Assembly: GCA_039621445.1 (NCBI GenBank)
Contig: CP154957.1
Coordinates: 7,265,062-7,329,061 of the forward strand
DNA: 64,000 nucleotides
Direction: 5' to 3'
DNA from: Euglena gracilis
Taxonomy: Eukaryota > Euglenida > Euglenophyceae > Euglenales
Both the position numbers and the translations under genes were made by a program. The notes beneath the pieces are model-generated. The model searched no databases. It had not been told where the DNA came from and saw nothing but the letters and a program-made list of their open reading frames with translations. Below are positions 31,346 to 43,500 of this stretch, one piece after another (position 1 is the stretch's first letter; the number at the start of each line of letters is the position of its first letter).

Positions 31346-33770
31346 CCAAGGGTTTCTTGTAAATGGAACTTTTTCTTCCTTCGGTTCCTTCATGGAATTA
31401 ATTAAATGTGACTGTTTTGTGTGGGATTTTGTTCATGTCTGACGGCTCGTCTTCCGAGGCCGTGGAGAGTGTTTGTGCTGAATTGGATCATTATCGGTCC
31501 AGAAGAAAGTGGTAGTGTCAGTGGTACTTCTAAATCTGGGGGCTATGTCGATGAAAGAAAGAATTTATTTATTTACACTAATTTGCAAGAAATGTATTGT
31601 GGATTTCAACTTGAAAGATATCCATGCAGCCAGCACAAGCACCATTGGGCAAGCATCTGAGAAAAGTGGGGTTCCAAAGGGGATGATCAGCACGTGGATT
31701 TGCACTGGCTTCATCTTTGTGTTGATCGCGCCTTGAGATTTGCTGTGACCCGTGGAGAAAATGGATGGGGGGTTTCTGATGTACGGATATTTGGGGGGGG
31801 GTTTACCAGGCAGAAACCCTCCTGCCACCAGTGTGGAGTACTCCTCGCAAAACTTCCAAACTTAACCTGCCCAAGGAGTCCGGAACGGGGACAGAAAACA
31901 AAAGGCCTCTTTGCTGAACGGTTGAAATGCAAGCCGTCCTCAGCAAGATTATGCAATGAATGAACCTCCTGAACGGCAGGACTGTTGGGCAACCTAGGCA
32001 AATGGGCAAACTGATAAATGATAAATGGGAGGTTTTGGGATGACAGCTTCTCCCAAAGAACTCAAATTGCAAGTCATTGTGCCCACCCTGTCAGTGGTGT
32101 TGGGCTGAAGAAAGGAAAGCCTGCATTGGACTTGGGGAACTGTCTGAAGCCTAAATCGCAGTAACTCAGGCAGCGGCCGCTTTTGGAGCCATGCAGTGGT
32201 GAGCCATGTCACAAGGATCGCGCAACAGGGGTTGTTGGATATATAGATGCGTCTGTTGGTTGTGTGAACTGGAGGGTGTTGGCCAAATTGTGGTTAACAA
32301 AAATATGGTTAAAAAAACAAGCCATTTGATGGAATAGTTCTAAGGCATTGCCAGGGTATGCCGTCGTTCCCCTCGAACGGAGCCACCCAATAAGACTTAA
32401 GTTGTCCTCGAGGATGGTCCAATTGCAAACCCAATCAATCAACCAATCAATGATGGGGCCTGCATGGGAATCAAATGACTTTCAAAAACCATCATGGAAA
32501 ACGACGGCCTGAGACACAATTCGGTCAAAAATTGAAGGGGAGGGGAGGCATGAAGGGTCGTCATGTGTGGTTGCAAAGAGAATAAAAATATATTCCTGTC
32601 CATATGACAATTGACAAAATATTTACACTACATTTTTTTTTACATTCCCTCGCATCCAACTGTATCTCGATCAATGAGCAGGGTTTGTTTTGCCCAGGTT
32701 CTTACTCAGCACAGGGGCACATGCAAATCTTGACCCCACTGCTGGCTGTCGATGAGTTGCGGCATCACTCTGCCCCCTGCATGTCCAATGGTGCCTATGT
32801 CTAACCTCGTTCTTGTGATCAGGTGAGGGGACAGTTATGGAAACAGGGGCCATGCAAATGAACATCTGAAAAATGGCCTCGGGATGATCATTGTCCACAA
32901 GGTAATCATCAAATAGTAAACGCGGGGCAGCACACAAAATGAAGCAAATGATTAACTGCCAAAGATACAACAAAAAACTGCAAAGCTTGGGGAATTCACA
33001 GAAACTTTTTGTTTACCACAATTCTTGAATTGCATTGCGTGTTGTGTGTGTGCGTGTGTGTGACTTCTGTCTTGGGTCAGTTTTTGTGCAGGACAGTCGG
33101 GTCGTCAGGGTGCGGGCGAATCAGTGTTAATCAGTCAGAGGTTTGGCTGGTAGGACAGAGCGGCAACGGGAACGACGATGGGCGGCCACTCTGAGAATTT
33201 GGGGAAAGTCTGCCACGGCCGACACGTGCATGTTCCGAACTCATTACTGTGTCACTTCGCTGAGATTTCTGGTGTCAGCACCAACGCTGACACCAAGCTG
33301 ACCGGAAAACATTTGCAGTTTCACACCGAAGAGGGAAGCATGTTTTTCTGACAAGGGGTCTCGAGATCAATGTGAAAGCCGCTGGGCATGAAAAATGAAT
33401 GATGAAAATGAGTATTTTTTTTTCACGCCGAGTGACAGAGTCCCGCCTCCACCGGTGGATTTAGTCCCGCCAGCACCTTTCTCCATCCACCAGCTTCAAG
33501 CCAGGTTGCAGGACAACCCCCCTCCTGTGGAAGTTCGGCTGAAATAAAATTAAGTCCCGCTCAGCGCAGGAAACTTTGTGGGATGAAATGCCAAAAAATC
33601 TTCCAGAAAAATGGGTTTGACATGCTTTGAGACGCTTTCAAGTTCCCCAAATCCAACCAAAAACAATGGAGAACACAATCTTTGGCGATGTGAGTTGATA
33701 GCCAAACCAGAGTCTGGCTGTCAAATGGAACAAGACTGCGACCAACAACAATGAACCAAAAAACTACCCG
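31346..33770. other. Low-repeat stretch, nothing firmly coding
   Basis: This stretch is less repetitive than its surroundings. A plus-strand ATG at 31437 opens MSDGSSSEAVESVCAEL but stops after 26 codons, and 31630-31695 reads STSTIGQASEKSGVPKGMIS, helix-turn-helix-like, in another frame. Neither can be joined with confidence. Confidence 0.35.
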
Positions 33771-33774
33771 CCCG

Positions 33775-34198
33775 CCCCCCCCCCAAATATAACCCCCCCC
33801 AAATACAACCCCCCCCAAATACAACCCCTCCCAAATATAAAACCCCCCCTGAGGACCTTGAACTCCCGCCCGAATATAAAACCACCCTACGGCGAAGCGC
33901 CGGAAAGAAAAAAATTCGACAAAATCTCTCCCGAAATTGTGATTTTTGGCAGATTTGGGAGCAATTTTTACCAAAAACGTGTGAAAATTGCTCCTTCGCC
34001 CGAAAAGTAAAAAATTTTGGACCCCAAGGGTGGGCGTATTTGTGATTTTGGACCGAAAAAGTGACTACTGGATCCCGCCAAGAAGTTGATTTTTCCGACC
34101 GAATATAACCCCCCCCCCCAAATATAAAACCCCCCTCGGGGTCTTGAAATTTCCGCCCAAATATAAAACCGGGGGGGCTTTATATTTGGGGGGGTTTA
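33775..34198. mobile_element. AATATAAA/CCCCC inverted-repeat element
   Basis: The left end is a C run with CAAATATAACCCC and the right end GGGGCTTTATATTTGGGGG. Two internal copies of a CTTGAA(A/C)T(T/C)CCGCCC motif follow CCAAATATAAAACCCCCC. It also carries the CGGCGAAGCGCCGG hairpin common to several families here. Confidence 0.6.
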
Positions 34199-34422
34199 CC
34201 GAAAATTTTTGGGTCTGCAGAGCGACTGACCAGGATTGCACCAACCCGTGCCATAGGGCCTCCAGGGGGGGGGAGGGGGCTCAGAGGAACCCACTTCTTG
34301 AGGGTTGAGTTTGGGTCCCACAAAAATTGGGACGGATGAAAACCTAGTTTGAGGGGCAACCCGGTCACTAACCTTAAAAAAAATACCTCTGCCACGGTGC
34401 TAACCCCCCCCCCCCCGATCGC

Positions 34423-34570
34423 TCAACCCATGTCCGTCCGCAGACCCGCCGAGTCCGGCTCCTGCGACAGCGACAGGTTGGCGACGCTGGCCTGCCGCCG
34501 CCGCCGCCACAGCCGCTTCACGAGGTCCGTGTGCCCGCTCTGGGCGGCGATGGCCAGCGCTGGCGGCAGG
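34423..34570 (-). CDS. Ankyrin exon f (possible last exon)
   Basis: Reads LPPALAIAAQSGHTDLVKRL, then a basic WRRRRQ and SLSQEPDSAGLRTDMG, followed by TGA at 34425-34423. A GT at 34439-34438 could instead be a donor, making the stop intronic. Confidence 0.7.
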
Positions 34571-37500
34571 GCCCGGGGGGGGGGGGGAAGGGAGTGCCAC
34601 AATGCGCCTCCAAATGCGCAATGCAAAAAAAAAATGCGAAAAATGAAAAAATTTGCAAAAACGACACCAATATACCAAATACGCAAAAGAATGCAAAAAA
34701 CATAAATTAAAAAACAAACAAATGAAAAAAAGGCAATAAAATGCAGATTCTCCAGGGCGGTCCTGTCCTGTCGCAGAACAAACAAAAATCCACAGGAAAA
34801 ACTTTGGGGGAAACTGCATTTTGCATCTGCATCAAACTTGGGGGAGAAATTGAGAAGTGAGATCGAAAACCAGACCCCCCAGGAATTTGTATAATAATCA
34901 GTGACGGAAAGCCCGGAAGACCCAAAATATTGTAACTTTTTTGAATCACCTTTTTATGTGTCCCCTTTGAGGGGGGCTTTTCAGTAGTCAACTCAAAAAC
35001 ACCCAGGGCGAGTTCGATATCTGAGGGGATTCTATAATTTTGGGGGGATCTGGAGGTTTAATCGACCTCATATGGGGTCATCCTAAAAATTTGAAACCCC
35101 CAACATGACCCCGAGGGTCCTGAAATTCCACTCAAATATAAATCTGGTAGAAAAAAAATATTCATAACTTTTTTTTTATATTTGGGGTGCCTTGGTAGGT
35201 AGAGGAGCTTAGTGGCCCAAAGCCCATCCCCCCCAGGGGGGGGGTGGGGGTCACACTGGGGTTGAATGAATGTAAGGTGACAGCTTCCAGGGACGCCAGG
35301 GTAAAAAACCATTTTCTTCTTCAAAAATGGAAATTTTTAATCGATTCTTAGGGCCATAATGCTTTAAAATACCCGAAAAAACTGTGAAAAACGTTAAAAA
35401 TTATTCTGGCAGAATTGTTCTCCAATCGAACGAAAAGAAAGCTGCAAATCTCGGCAAAAACTAGCCAACTCCGGGGAAAAAATGACTCCTGGCATCACTG
35501 GAACATCACGTCTCCATTCGAACTCAAGAGAAGGGGTTTTGGTTTCCTTTGATTTTGGAACCGGTTGGATGCCCACATCGTCCCTTGAGGGGCTTTGGGG
35601 CTATACCGGGCTCTGGGCGTGCGGCCGTCCGCAGCCGTGGCGCTGGGGTCGGCGTCTGCCTCCAGCAGCAGCTCCAGGATGGGCACGCTGCCCTGCGCTG
35701 CCGCCACCGCCACGATCGGCAACCCCGGCCCGAGGGTCGGGGCGGGGGCCCGGTGGGCGTAGCGGTGTTTGTGCGCAAAACTTATGGTGCTGCGTGCCGG
35801 ACAGTTTCGGCTGGGGGGGTGGTGGTGCGGAGAACAGGCGCACGGGCAAGTGCAAGACTGTACGGCAAAACCGCAAAAAAAAACTTGCAGATATACTGCA
35901 AAAGACCAGCACCAGGGGGTGCCTTTCCAGCTCAGAGGCCGGAAGATTTGGGCTGGGTGGAAGAAAGCTGCTGGCTGACTCCCACCCCCAGAGGGCTTGG
36001 CACCCCCCCCCTTAAAAGAAGGATGGGTGCGCTTATAGCGGACCGCCGCCTCCAGCAGCAGGGGGTGCGCTTCCATTTGGACCCCACCTGCACAATATTT
36101 GTTGATTTCCTTTAGAAATCCCATCAAAATGGAGGCTGTGCTTGTAGCGGACCGCCGCCTTCAGCGGCGGGGCAATGGGCTTTTATTTCGACCCTGCGCT
36201 TGTCACAGCCCCACGCTTCTATTAAGGGGGGGTTTAGGGGTCCCACGGCTGGAAACAAGCCTGACTGGGGGTTGACTTGGGCTCCAAAAACTCAATACTG
36301 CAAAAAAATTGCGCAAAGAACTGCATTTTCGCCCATTTTTTTGGCCCATTTTTCACCTCCGAAAGCAAAAAAACTGTTAATGTCCAGTCCCTTCGGGCGG
36401 CTGCAAACTTGCTGATGGCGGGGAGGGTGTCCGAGGCAGAAAAGGACTGCTGGCTGAAAAAAAGCTGCTGGCTGGCTGAAACCCCCATAGGGGCCCTTCG
36501 GTTTAAGTGATGCCCTGACCGGCACTCAACGGTTGCTCAGAGGCAGTGCCACTCTGGGCGAAAGATGCACGCGGGGTGGTTGCCAACATTTTGGGCAAGA
36601 GGGTAGTGGGCTCGTTTCGGGTGTGTCAGGTACTGTGAACTTGTCCTTCAAATTTGCCCCCAGCGTTCAAACCGATTCAAGGCATCGTCGCTGGAACATT
36701 GGCATGCCATTGACCGAGAATGCCTCCACCACCATGTTGCTCTGCCCAAAATGCCAGGACGTTGGACGTCACGGGTCATCACCTGTTGTGCTGCAAATTC
36801 AACAACCTTTACAAGCGGCACACAGCAATCTAAGCCTTTCTTATCCCCCCCCCCGCTTGAACACCCTGTTGGAGGTCCGGGGAGGCTGGGAAATACGTGC
36901 CAGCAGGAAAAAGCTGCTGGCTGACCCCCGTCCCCCATCCCAGAGGGAACCCCCGGCTGGCACTGGGCCAGGCTGGGATCGAACCTGCATCTAAAAAAAC
37001 TGGAAAACAACCAAAGTATTCCGTGAAACTTTTTTAGTTCTTTGGATGGGTGGGCGGGGGAGGGCACGGCATTCTTTTATTTTATTTTTTCTTTATTTTT
37101 CTGTTTTAGGCCGAAAGGCTGCGCTCCCGAGCTCCCGGGCTCCCGAGGAGGGCAGGGGTTCCAACCAGCAAGAAGCCCGTCCTCCTCCCCTGTCGAACCC
37201 TACTTCCATTCTCTCCCCCGGCCTCCACTGAACCATCCCGGGCCCATTCGGCCACCGGGTCCCCGCCGGCAAGGTGCACACGGCGTGCACGTCCGCCTGG
37301 GCCTCCAAGAGGCAACCAGAGGCAAGGCACACCCCAGGTTCGCCATGAGACAGCAAATAAAACGACTCAATTGTCATGTTGCAAATCGCCCGGCGCTTGT
37401 GGGGGGAGGGTGACAGTGCACCCAGGGATTGGACGAGGGGAAGCTGCCATATGGGAGGCAGGGCGGTTTTTGAAAGGAAAAAAAACTTCCCGCCCTGGCA

Positions 37501-40500
37501 CATTCAATGAAAAATTCACAGGAAAAATGGTCCAAAAATTGGCCATATTTTGGCAAAATGGTTCAATTTCGGGGAAAAAGATTTCTGGCATCTTTACACC
37601 ATCCTCCATCCACCCAATCGTCAAAAATGTGTTTTTTTTTGCCTTTTTTTTTTTTAATTTTTGATCCGTTCGATCTCCGGATCGGTTGGCCGTCCCTTTG
37701 GCATAAGGGCTGTCCTTAAGGTAAAAAACTTTCCCGTCCCTCATGGACCGCTGTGATGGGAGGGGATGGGACTGTGGGAAACGGCGTACCAGCAAAAATC
37801 CCACAGCGAAATGCGCGGAACCTTTCCAAGAGGCCGGAAACCTGGCAGGACTTGGCGCGCAAATTTTGCGCATGCTAAAAGTCCCTGGCCCAAAAACTGC
37901 CCCCCCCCCCTGACTTGGGGCCGGGGAGCATGTCCCCCCCCGAGGGGTGTGGGGGTGTGGGGACCCCCCCGAGCCGCCCCCCCCCCCCCCGAGGGGGTGT
38001 GGGGGTGTGCCCCGGCCCACCGCCTCCTCGGAGCTGCTGAGCACGGCGCATGTCAACGCGGTCGCGCCGTGCGCGTCCGCCGCGTTGACGGCGGCCCCGG
38101 CGCGCAGCAGCGCGGCGAGCACGCCCAGGTGGCCTGCGGCGGCCGCGTGCATGAGCGCGCTGCGGCTGCCCCCGGCCGCGTGGCCCCGCGAGGCGGGCGG
38201 AGTGCGGGCACGCATGTGGCAGAGATTTTTTTTGGACCCAGGGGGGAGGGGGGTCAGGAACCAACCATCCCCCCAGGGGTCTCCCGAAATTCTGCAGTGC
38301 TTCGTGCCGAAAATAGAGGGAGACGGGGGGGTACCCACTTGACCCGACCCGCATCCGACCCCCCGGGAGGCGGAGCCAGACCGACCCTCCCACCCATGTC
38401 ACCAAAGTAAAAGAAAAATTCTGGTGTGTGCACACCACTGAGCTCCCGCATGGTTGGAGAAGGGTGCCTCTGGGCTGTGCTTGGGGTCCCGGATATTCTG
38501 GGCATGTTGATGTTGTTTCCATGCACGCGCAATTCAGGTTAAATTTTGATGTCCAACGTTATTGTGTCCCCAGTTTAATGTCATATTTCATGGTTGATGC
38601 AAATAACGATGAGGTATCACACCACCAAACTTTATAATCTGACATACATATTTTCGAAAGCTTTGATCCGTTGCAAGCAGGCATTTGCTTAAGGACCCGG
38701 GGGGGGGGGGTACTGTACTGGCTAGCCAATCGGCTAGACACTGGAAAAAATAAACTAGCTAGACCCCCCGGGGGGGGGGGGTCCGGGGGTCCCCCGAACT
38801 GGAAAATTTTTTTCCTCCGGCGCAGCGCCGGAAGAAAAGTGAGGTTTTTAATAGGTTATTGGCTGATTTTGTTCCAAAAATTCCAAAAATTGGCCAAAAA
38901 CCGGCATTTTTGGCCATTATGGGGGGTCCCAAACATTTTTTCGGCGCTTCGTGCCGGTCACTGGAAAAATTTTTTCCCACTAGCCAGCCCTGCTAGCAGA
39001 TCCCCCCCCCGGGGGGGGGTCTGCTAGAAATCCCACTAGCCAAATTTGGACTAGCTGCAGTCTAGCCCCCCCGGGAGGGGTACTGCAATCCCTTAAGCAA
39101 ATGCCTGGTTGCAAGTGAACAATCGCAGAGCCACAGCACCGCAAACCTCAGGGACGTAAACATGCATCATCAGGCATTTTTTTCTCATGCATGCATTGCT
39201 GAAAACATGTGCGACAGTGCGTTCATGTGTTGCATGTGGATACATGTGTACATATGAATTTACGTTTCCGTGCGCAGATTACCAACGTGCTCACTCACTC
39301 AACACCATTGCCCACAGGGCCACGGCCTAGGGCGTCCACCTGGGCCTGCCGGGCCAACAAGAACTCCACCACGTCCAGGTGTCCGGCCCGGCAAGCGATC
39401 ATGAGCGGCAGGGGCAGGCCACGGGCGAATCAGGGATTGCTCAAGCACGTTGCTTGACGTCCGAAGGAACCCCCATAGGAACCCCCACAAACTCCATTCG
39501 GGGTGCCCCAATCGAAATACCACAGGTAGTTGCTTTCTGTATTCCGGCTCTTCAGCACTTGGGGGAGCAGGGGGTGAGGACTCAAACTGGACCTCGCACA
39601 CAGGGCGACAATTGTCTGACCCCACCCCAATGGCTGTACGAGATTTTGGTTTCCCGTTTTTTTTTTGGTTTGATGGTTTGGTTTGGGGCCCCACCTGTTT
39701 CCTGATTTATGTTGGTTTTGTTGTTGTTCTGTTTAAAAAAGATTCGTACCAGATGCACCATTGCAAATGTCATGTGCGACAATACCATCCAGTATCAGCC
39801 ATTCTCCTGCCCAGCAAATCGTTTCATATACAAAATCTAATGGATTCAGACATCAGAAAAAGCAGCCGCATAATGAATGACGCATGAAAAACACACCAGA
39901 GAGATCTTCAAAGGGACAAATACGGACAAAGAGGCTGGTGCTTGGACAGAATGTTGATTTTACAAGGGAGAGATTCACATAGCATCACATGCATGTGAGA
40001 GTAAATGGGTTGCTGCATATATGTAAAGAGGTGGCAGTAGTGGCCTGGCTGTCATGCTGCGAGGCTGTAGGTCGGGTCTGAACGCCCATGGCACCGACTG
40101 AACCTTTGGGCTGCGAAGGCCGATCACTGTCTCAGGGGACAGGGCTCCTCCATGTGGGAAAAGTTGCATTCAAAGCCAGCAAATCATCTGCCTGCCCTGG
40201 CTTGCCAGCCCTCTGGCATGTCAGGTTTTTGACAGAGGAGGTCAGGGGGTCCACCCAAACAATACGTGAAATCTCAAAAGCTACAACTATCCGCAAAAGT
40301 CGCGAAGATTTCTGCATCTTTTTTTGCCGACCTTGCTGGCTTGCCAGATTTTTTTGATTTCAAACCCCCGCCACCCACGTCCCTCTACCCCTGGACCTAT
40401 CCACCCAGGACCTGGATTCACCCGTCATTGGCCATCGGCCATCGCCATCAGCAGATCAGCCTTCAAAGCAGGTGCATGGGTACAATTTGATTGGGAAAAA

Positions 40501-43500
40501 TGCCCACCCACCCTCTCCCTGGAATGACACTGCTGCAAGCGAGGGGTTCACCGTACCATGACTGACGTTTCTGTTGGTATTACACAGGGCTTACACAGTC
40601 CTGTAGGAAATATACAAAAAAAAATCCGCTGTCCCAGCACAGTCAAAGGAAGATATACAGGAAAATGGGCAAGGAAATTTGGCATTTCTCGGCATCGGCA
40701 ACCCAAAAAATTGTTTTCTGGCATCCTTGGACCATCGCCCATCCACCCAAATCATCAAAAAAAAAGTGGTTTTCGACCCCGTTCAAGTCCCAGTCCGGCC
40801 CTTGGTCGGCCCTTGGTCGGCCCTTTGGCCGAAAGGGGGGCCGACCTTATGAAAATTTAAAAAAAACTGGCCTGTCCGTTGAGGACCGCCCTGGTAGTAC
40901 AAGAAACTGTAGAGTAGCTGGGTTTGGGCTGCTGGACCCACCCCTTCACCTTCCCCCTGGGGGGCAGGTGGGGGCCAGGTCGTAGGTCAGAAATAACTCA
41001 AATAACCCAAACCCACGTGTGTGACCCGGGGGGTCACATAGGGGTGGTATGAATGTGGGGTTTTCTTAAAGACACCAGGGAGGGGGGGTCCTGGAGGCAG
41101 GGTGGGAAAAAAATGCCGGCTGGAAAAGCTGGCCAGCATTTCCAGCCACTGCTGAAATAAAAGTCGGGTCAATCGGCTTTGCCGGGCTGGACCTAATTTT
41201 TTTTGGAAAAAGGGGTCTAAAACCCCCCAAAATGCCACTTTTGGGTGGCCTTTGAGGTCTTCACCTCCGAAGTTTTGGCTGAAAAATGCCAACCCAGCTG
41301 GATTTGGGATTTGGCGGCATTTTTGGGGTATACCCGCTGGGTCCCGGTTCCCAGCCGGCCAGACCCCCCCTGGACCCCCCACCCCTCGTAGCCTGGCTGG
41401 GAGGTGCTGGCTGGAAAAAGGCGCTGGCTTGGACCACCCCCCTGGGGGGTGGGGGGGGTCCCCTCCAGCTTGAGAAAACCCCTGCGTCGGAAGCCAATCA
41501 AAATTTGGCATTATATTTCATGGTCAGTTTCTGTTTGGAACAGGGAAACGAGAGTGAGGCGCCCTGAAAGGGAGACATCGGGGTGAGCAGCGACCTCTGG
41601 GAATACTCCCAGTCACCCCACGGCCTGATGACTGCTTCAACCCCCCCAACCAAGCAAAGGAAGAAGGAACAGTTCGAAGCTTGTAAAATAATTCCGAGGA
41701 AAAATTCATGTCACATTTGATAAAAGAGTAACTCCAATCAAGCCTCCTCTCCAATCCTCACCAATCGGAAATACATCGATTCGATGAAATAAGAGCAGAG
41801 GACTCTCAAACTAATGATTCTGACGTTGAGGGTTCAGAATTGCTTGTCTTTGTTGGATGGGGCACGTGGAGGAGAAATCCCGGGAAGGAAGATTGCAAAC
41901 AAAAAAAAATGTCGAAAAGGACACACAACATGCATATTCAGGGTGGCCCTTAACCTGTCGAAATTTGAGTTCAAGAGAATCACACCAGTAATGCATGGCA
42001 AATTGGCACTTGGGCTCCTACCCGCCCCCCCCCCCCCCTGGGCAATTGTCACGAGACAAATCGGGCAGCACGGAGGGGGGTGACAATTTCCCGGGGGCGT
42101 CAATTGCCCGGGGGCGTCAATTGCCCACCCATGTAGGCTACATTGAAACCAAATGACCAAGAACACCATCTGAAACACCAGTGAACACGCAAAAATGCAG
42201 CTATGGTTGTGATATTGTGCAGAGCATTTGGTATGTAACATTTCTCAGCACGTTGTAGCGAAATAGAGGATCAATTGAGTCGTGTCGGCGAAAAGAAAGT
42301 TCACAAACATCTTCTGTGGGGGGGGGGTGACAAATCGGGCAGCACGGAGGGGGGTGACAATTTCCCGGGGTGACAAATTGGCCGGCACAGCCAGGGGTGA
42401 CAGTTGCCCAGGGGCGTCAATTGCCTGGGGGCGTCAATTGCCTGGAGGGGGGGGGAAATTTTTGCCGTTCCGCTTGAAAGCCTTTGCCATTGCGGCCTTC
42501 GGTCAGCCTTGGTCCAACCTTCTTTGGCTGGCCAATGCTTTTTCTTAAAGCTGTCAAGATGATGGACCCCAAAACAATTCTGTAATGACAATAACACTTT
42601 CCGATCCTGAGCTTGGGGCAGCTTTCCTCCGCCGCAAGCCAGGGGCTGGGCCAGCTGAGGGCTGAGGACGGAGGAGGGCGTGGCGCACGGCACACTGCGG
42701 CCCTTGGGGGTGGCGGCTGTGCGGGGGTCCTCGCTGGGTGGCCAGACGGGGTCGCCGGGGTCGCCAGCATCGGTGAGGTGGAGCTCGAGGTCGGCCCGGT
42801 GGGCGAGGGGGGCAGGCGTAGGGGACTTGGGGAGGGGGGTGGCGGGGGGGAGTAAGAAACACAGTTCAGACGGTTCAGTGTCTGGCACTGCGCACTGCGC
42901 CCCCAAAAATCCCACACCACGGATTTTTTTTTTGTCGGGGGCATGAGGGGGGTCGGCCAGCAATAAGAAGGGAACCCTTGGTGGGCGGGATGGGGCCTTG
43001 TTTTCTTGACATCATTTTGGGGGCTAAAAAGCCGCTTCAAATACGGAGGAAGTGACGCCAAGGGGTAAACCCCCCATTTAAGGGCACGGGGTGCGCACAT
43101 GATTGGACTGAGGGTTCGGACCCTCGGGGGTGTGACACTTATTTGGGCACTACCCGAAAGCGGTTCAGTGTGGGGTGCGCTTTTTTGGACTTCGCTTTCG
43201 GGTCCTGAGGGGTGTGACACTGATTTGGGCAATGCGCAGCATTTGGGCACGGCGCATTTAAGTGGGGGGTTTATCTCGCCCCCCTCCCCCCAGGTTCGCT
43301 ACCCTCTAAAAATCTCTCACCTCCCCCAGGTGGTTTGTCATCAACCAATTTTTTTTCCTGATGGGAGACCCACCAAAATCGCTATTCTGTGCCTATCTGC
43401 CTGTGAAGGCACTTCTCCGACCTTGGAAATGGCAGCAACCATTAACAAGTGGGCCAAAAAAAAGGCTGATTTTACAGGGGGAGGCAGGAAATCGACTCCG

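Noticed and set aside
31437-31740. Transposase or pogo-type helix-turn-helix gene
   Set aside because: Suggestive pieces lie in different frames with stops and no supporting splice sites.
36955-36995. tRNA or tRNA-derived SINE (GGTTCGATCCC-like box on the minus strand; similar near 770 and 62150)
   Set aside because: Only a B-box-like word is present; no cloverleaf, A box or 3' end could be found.
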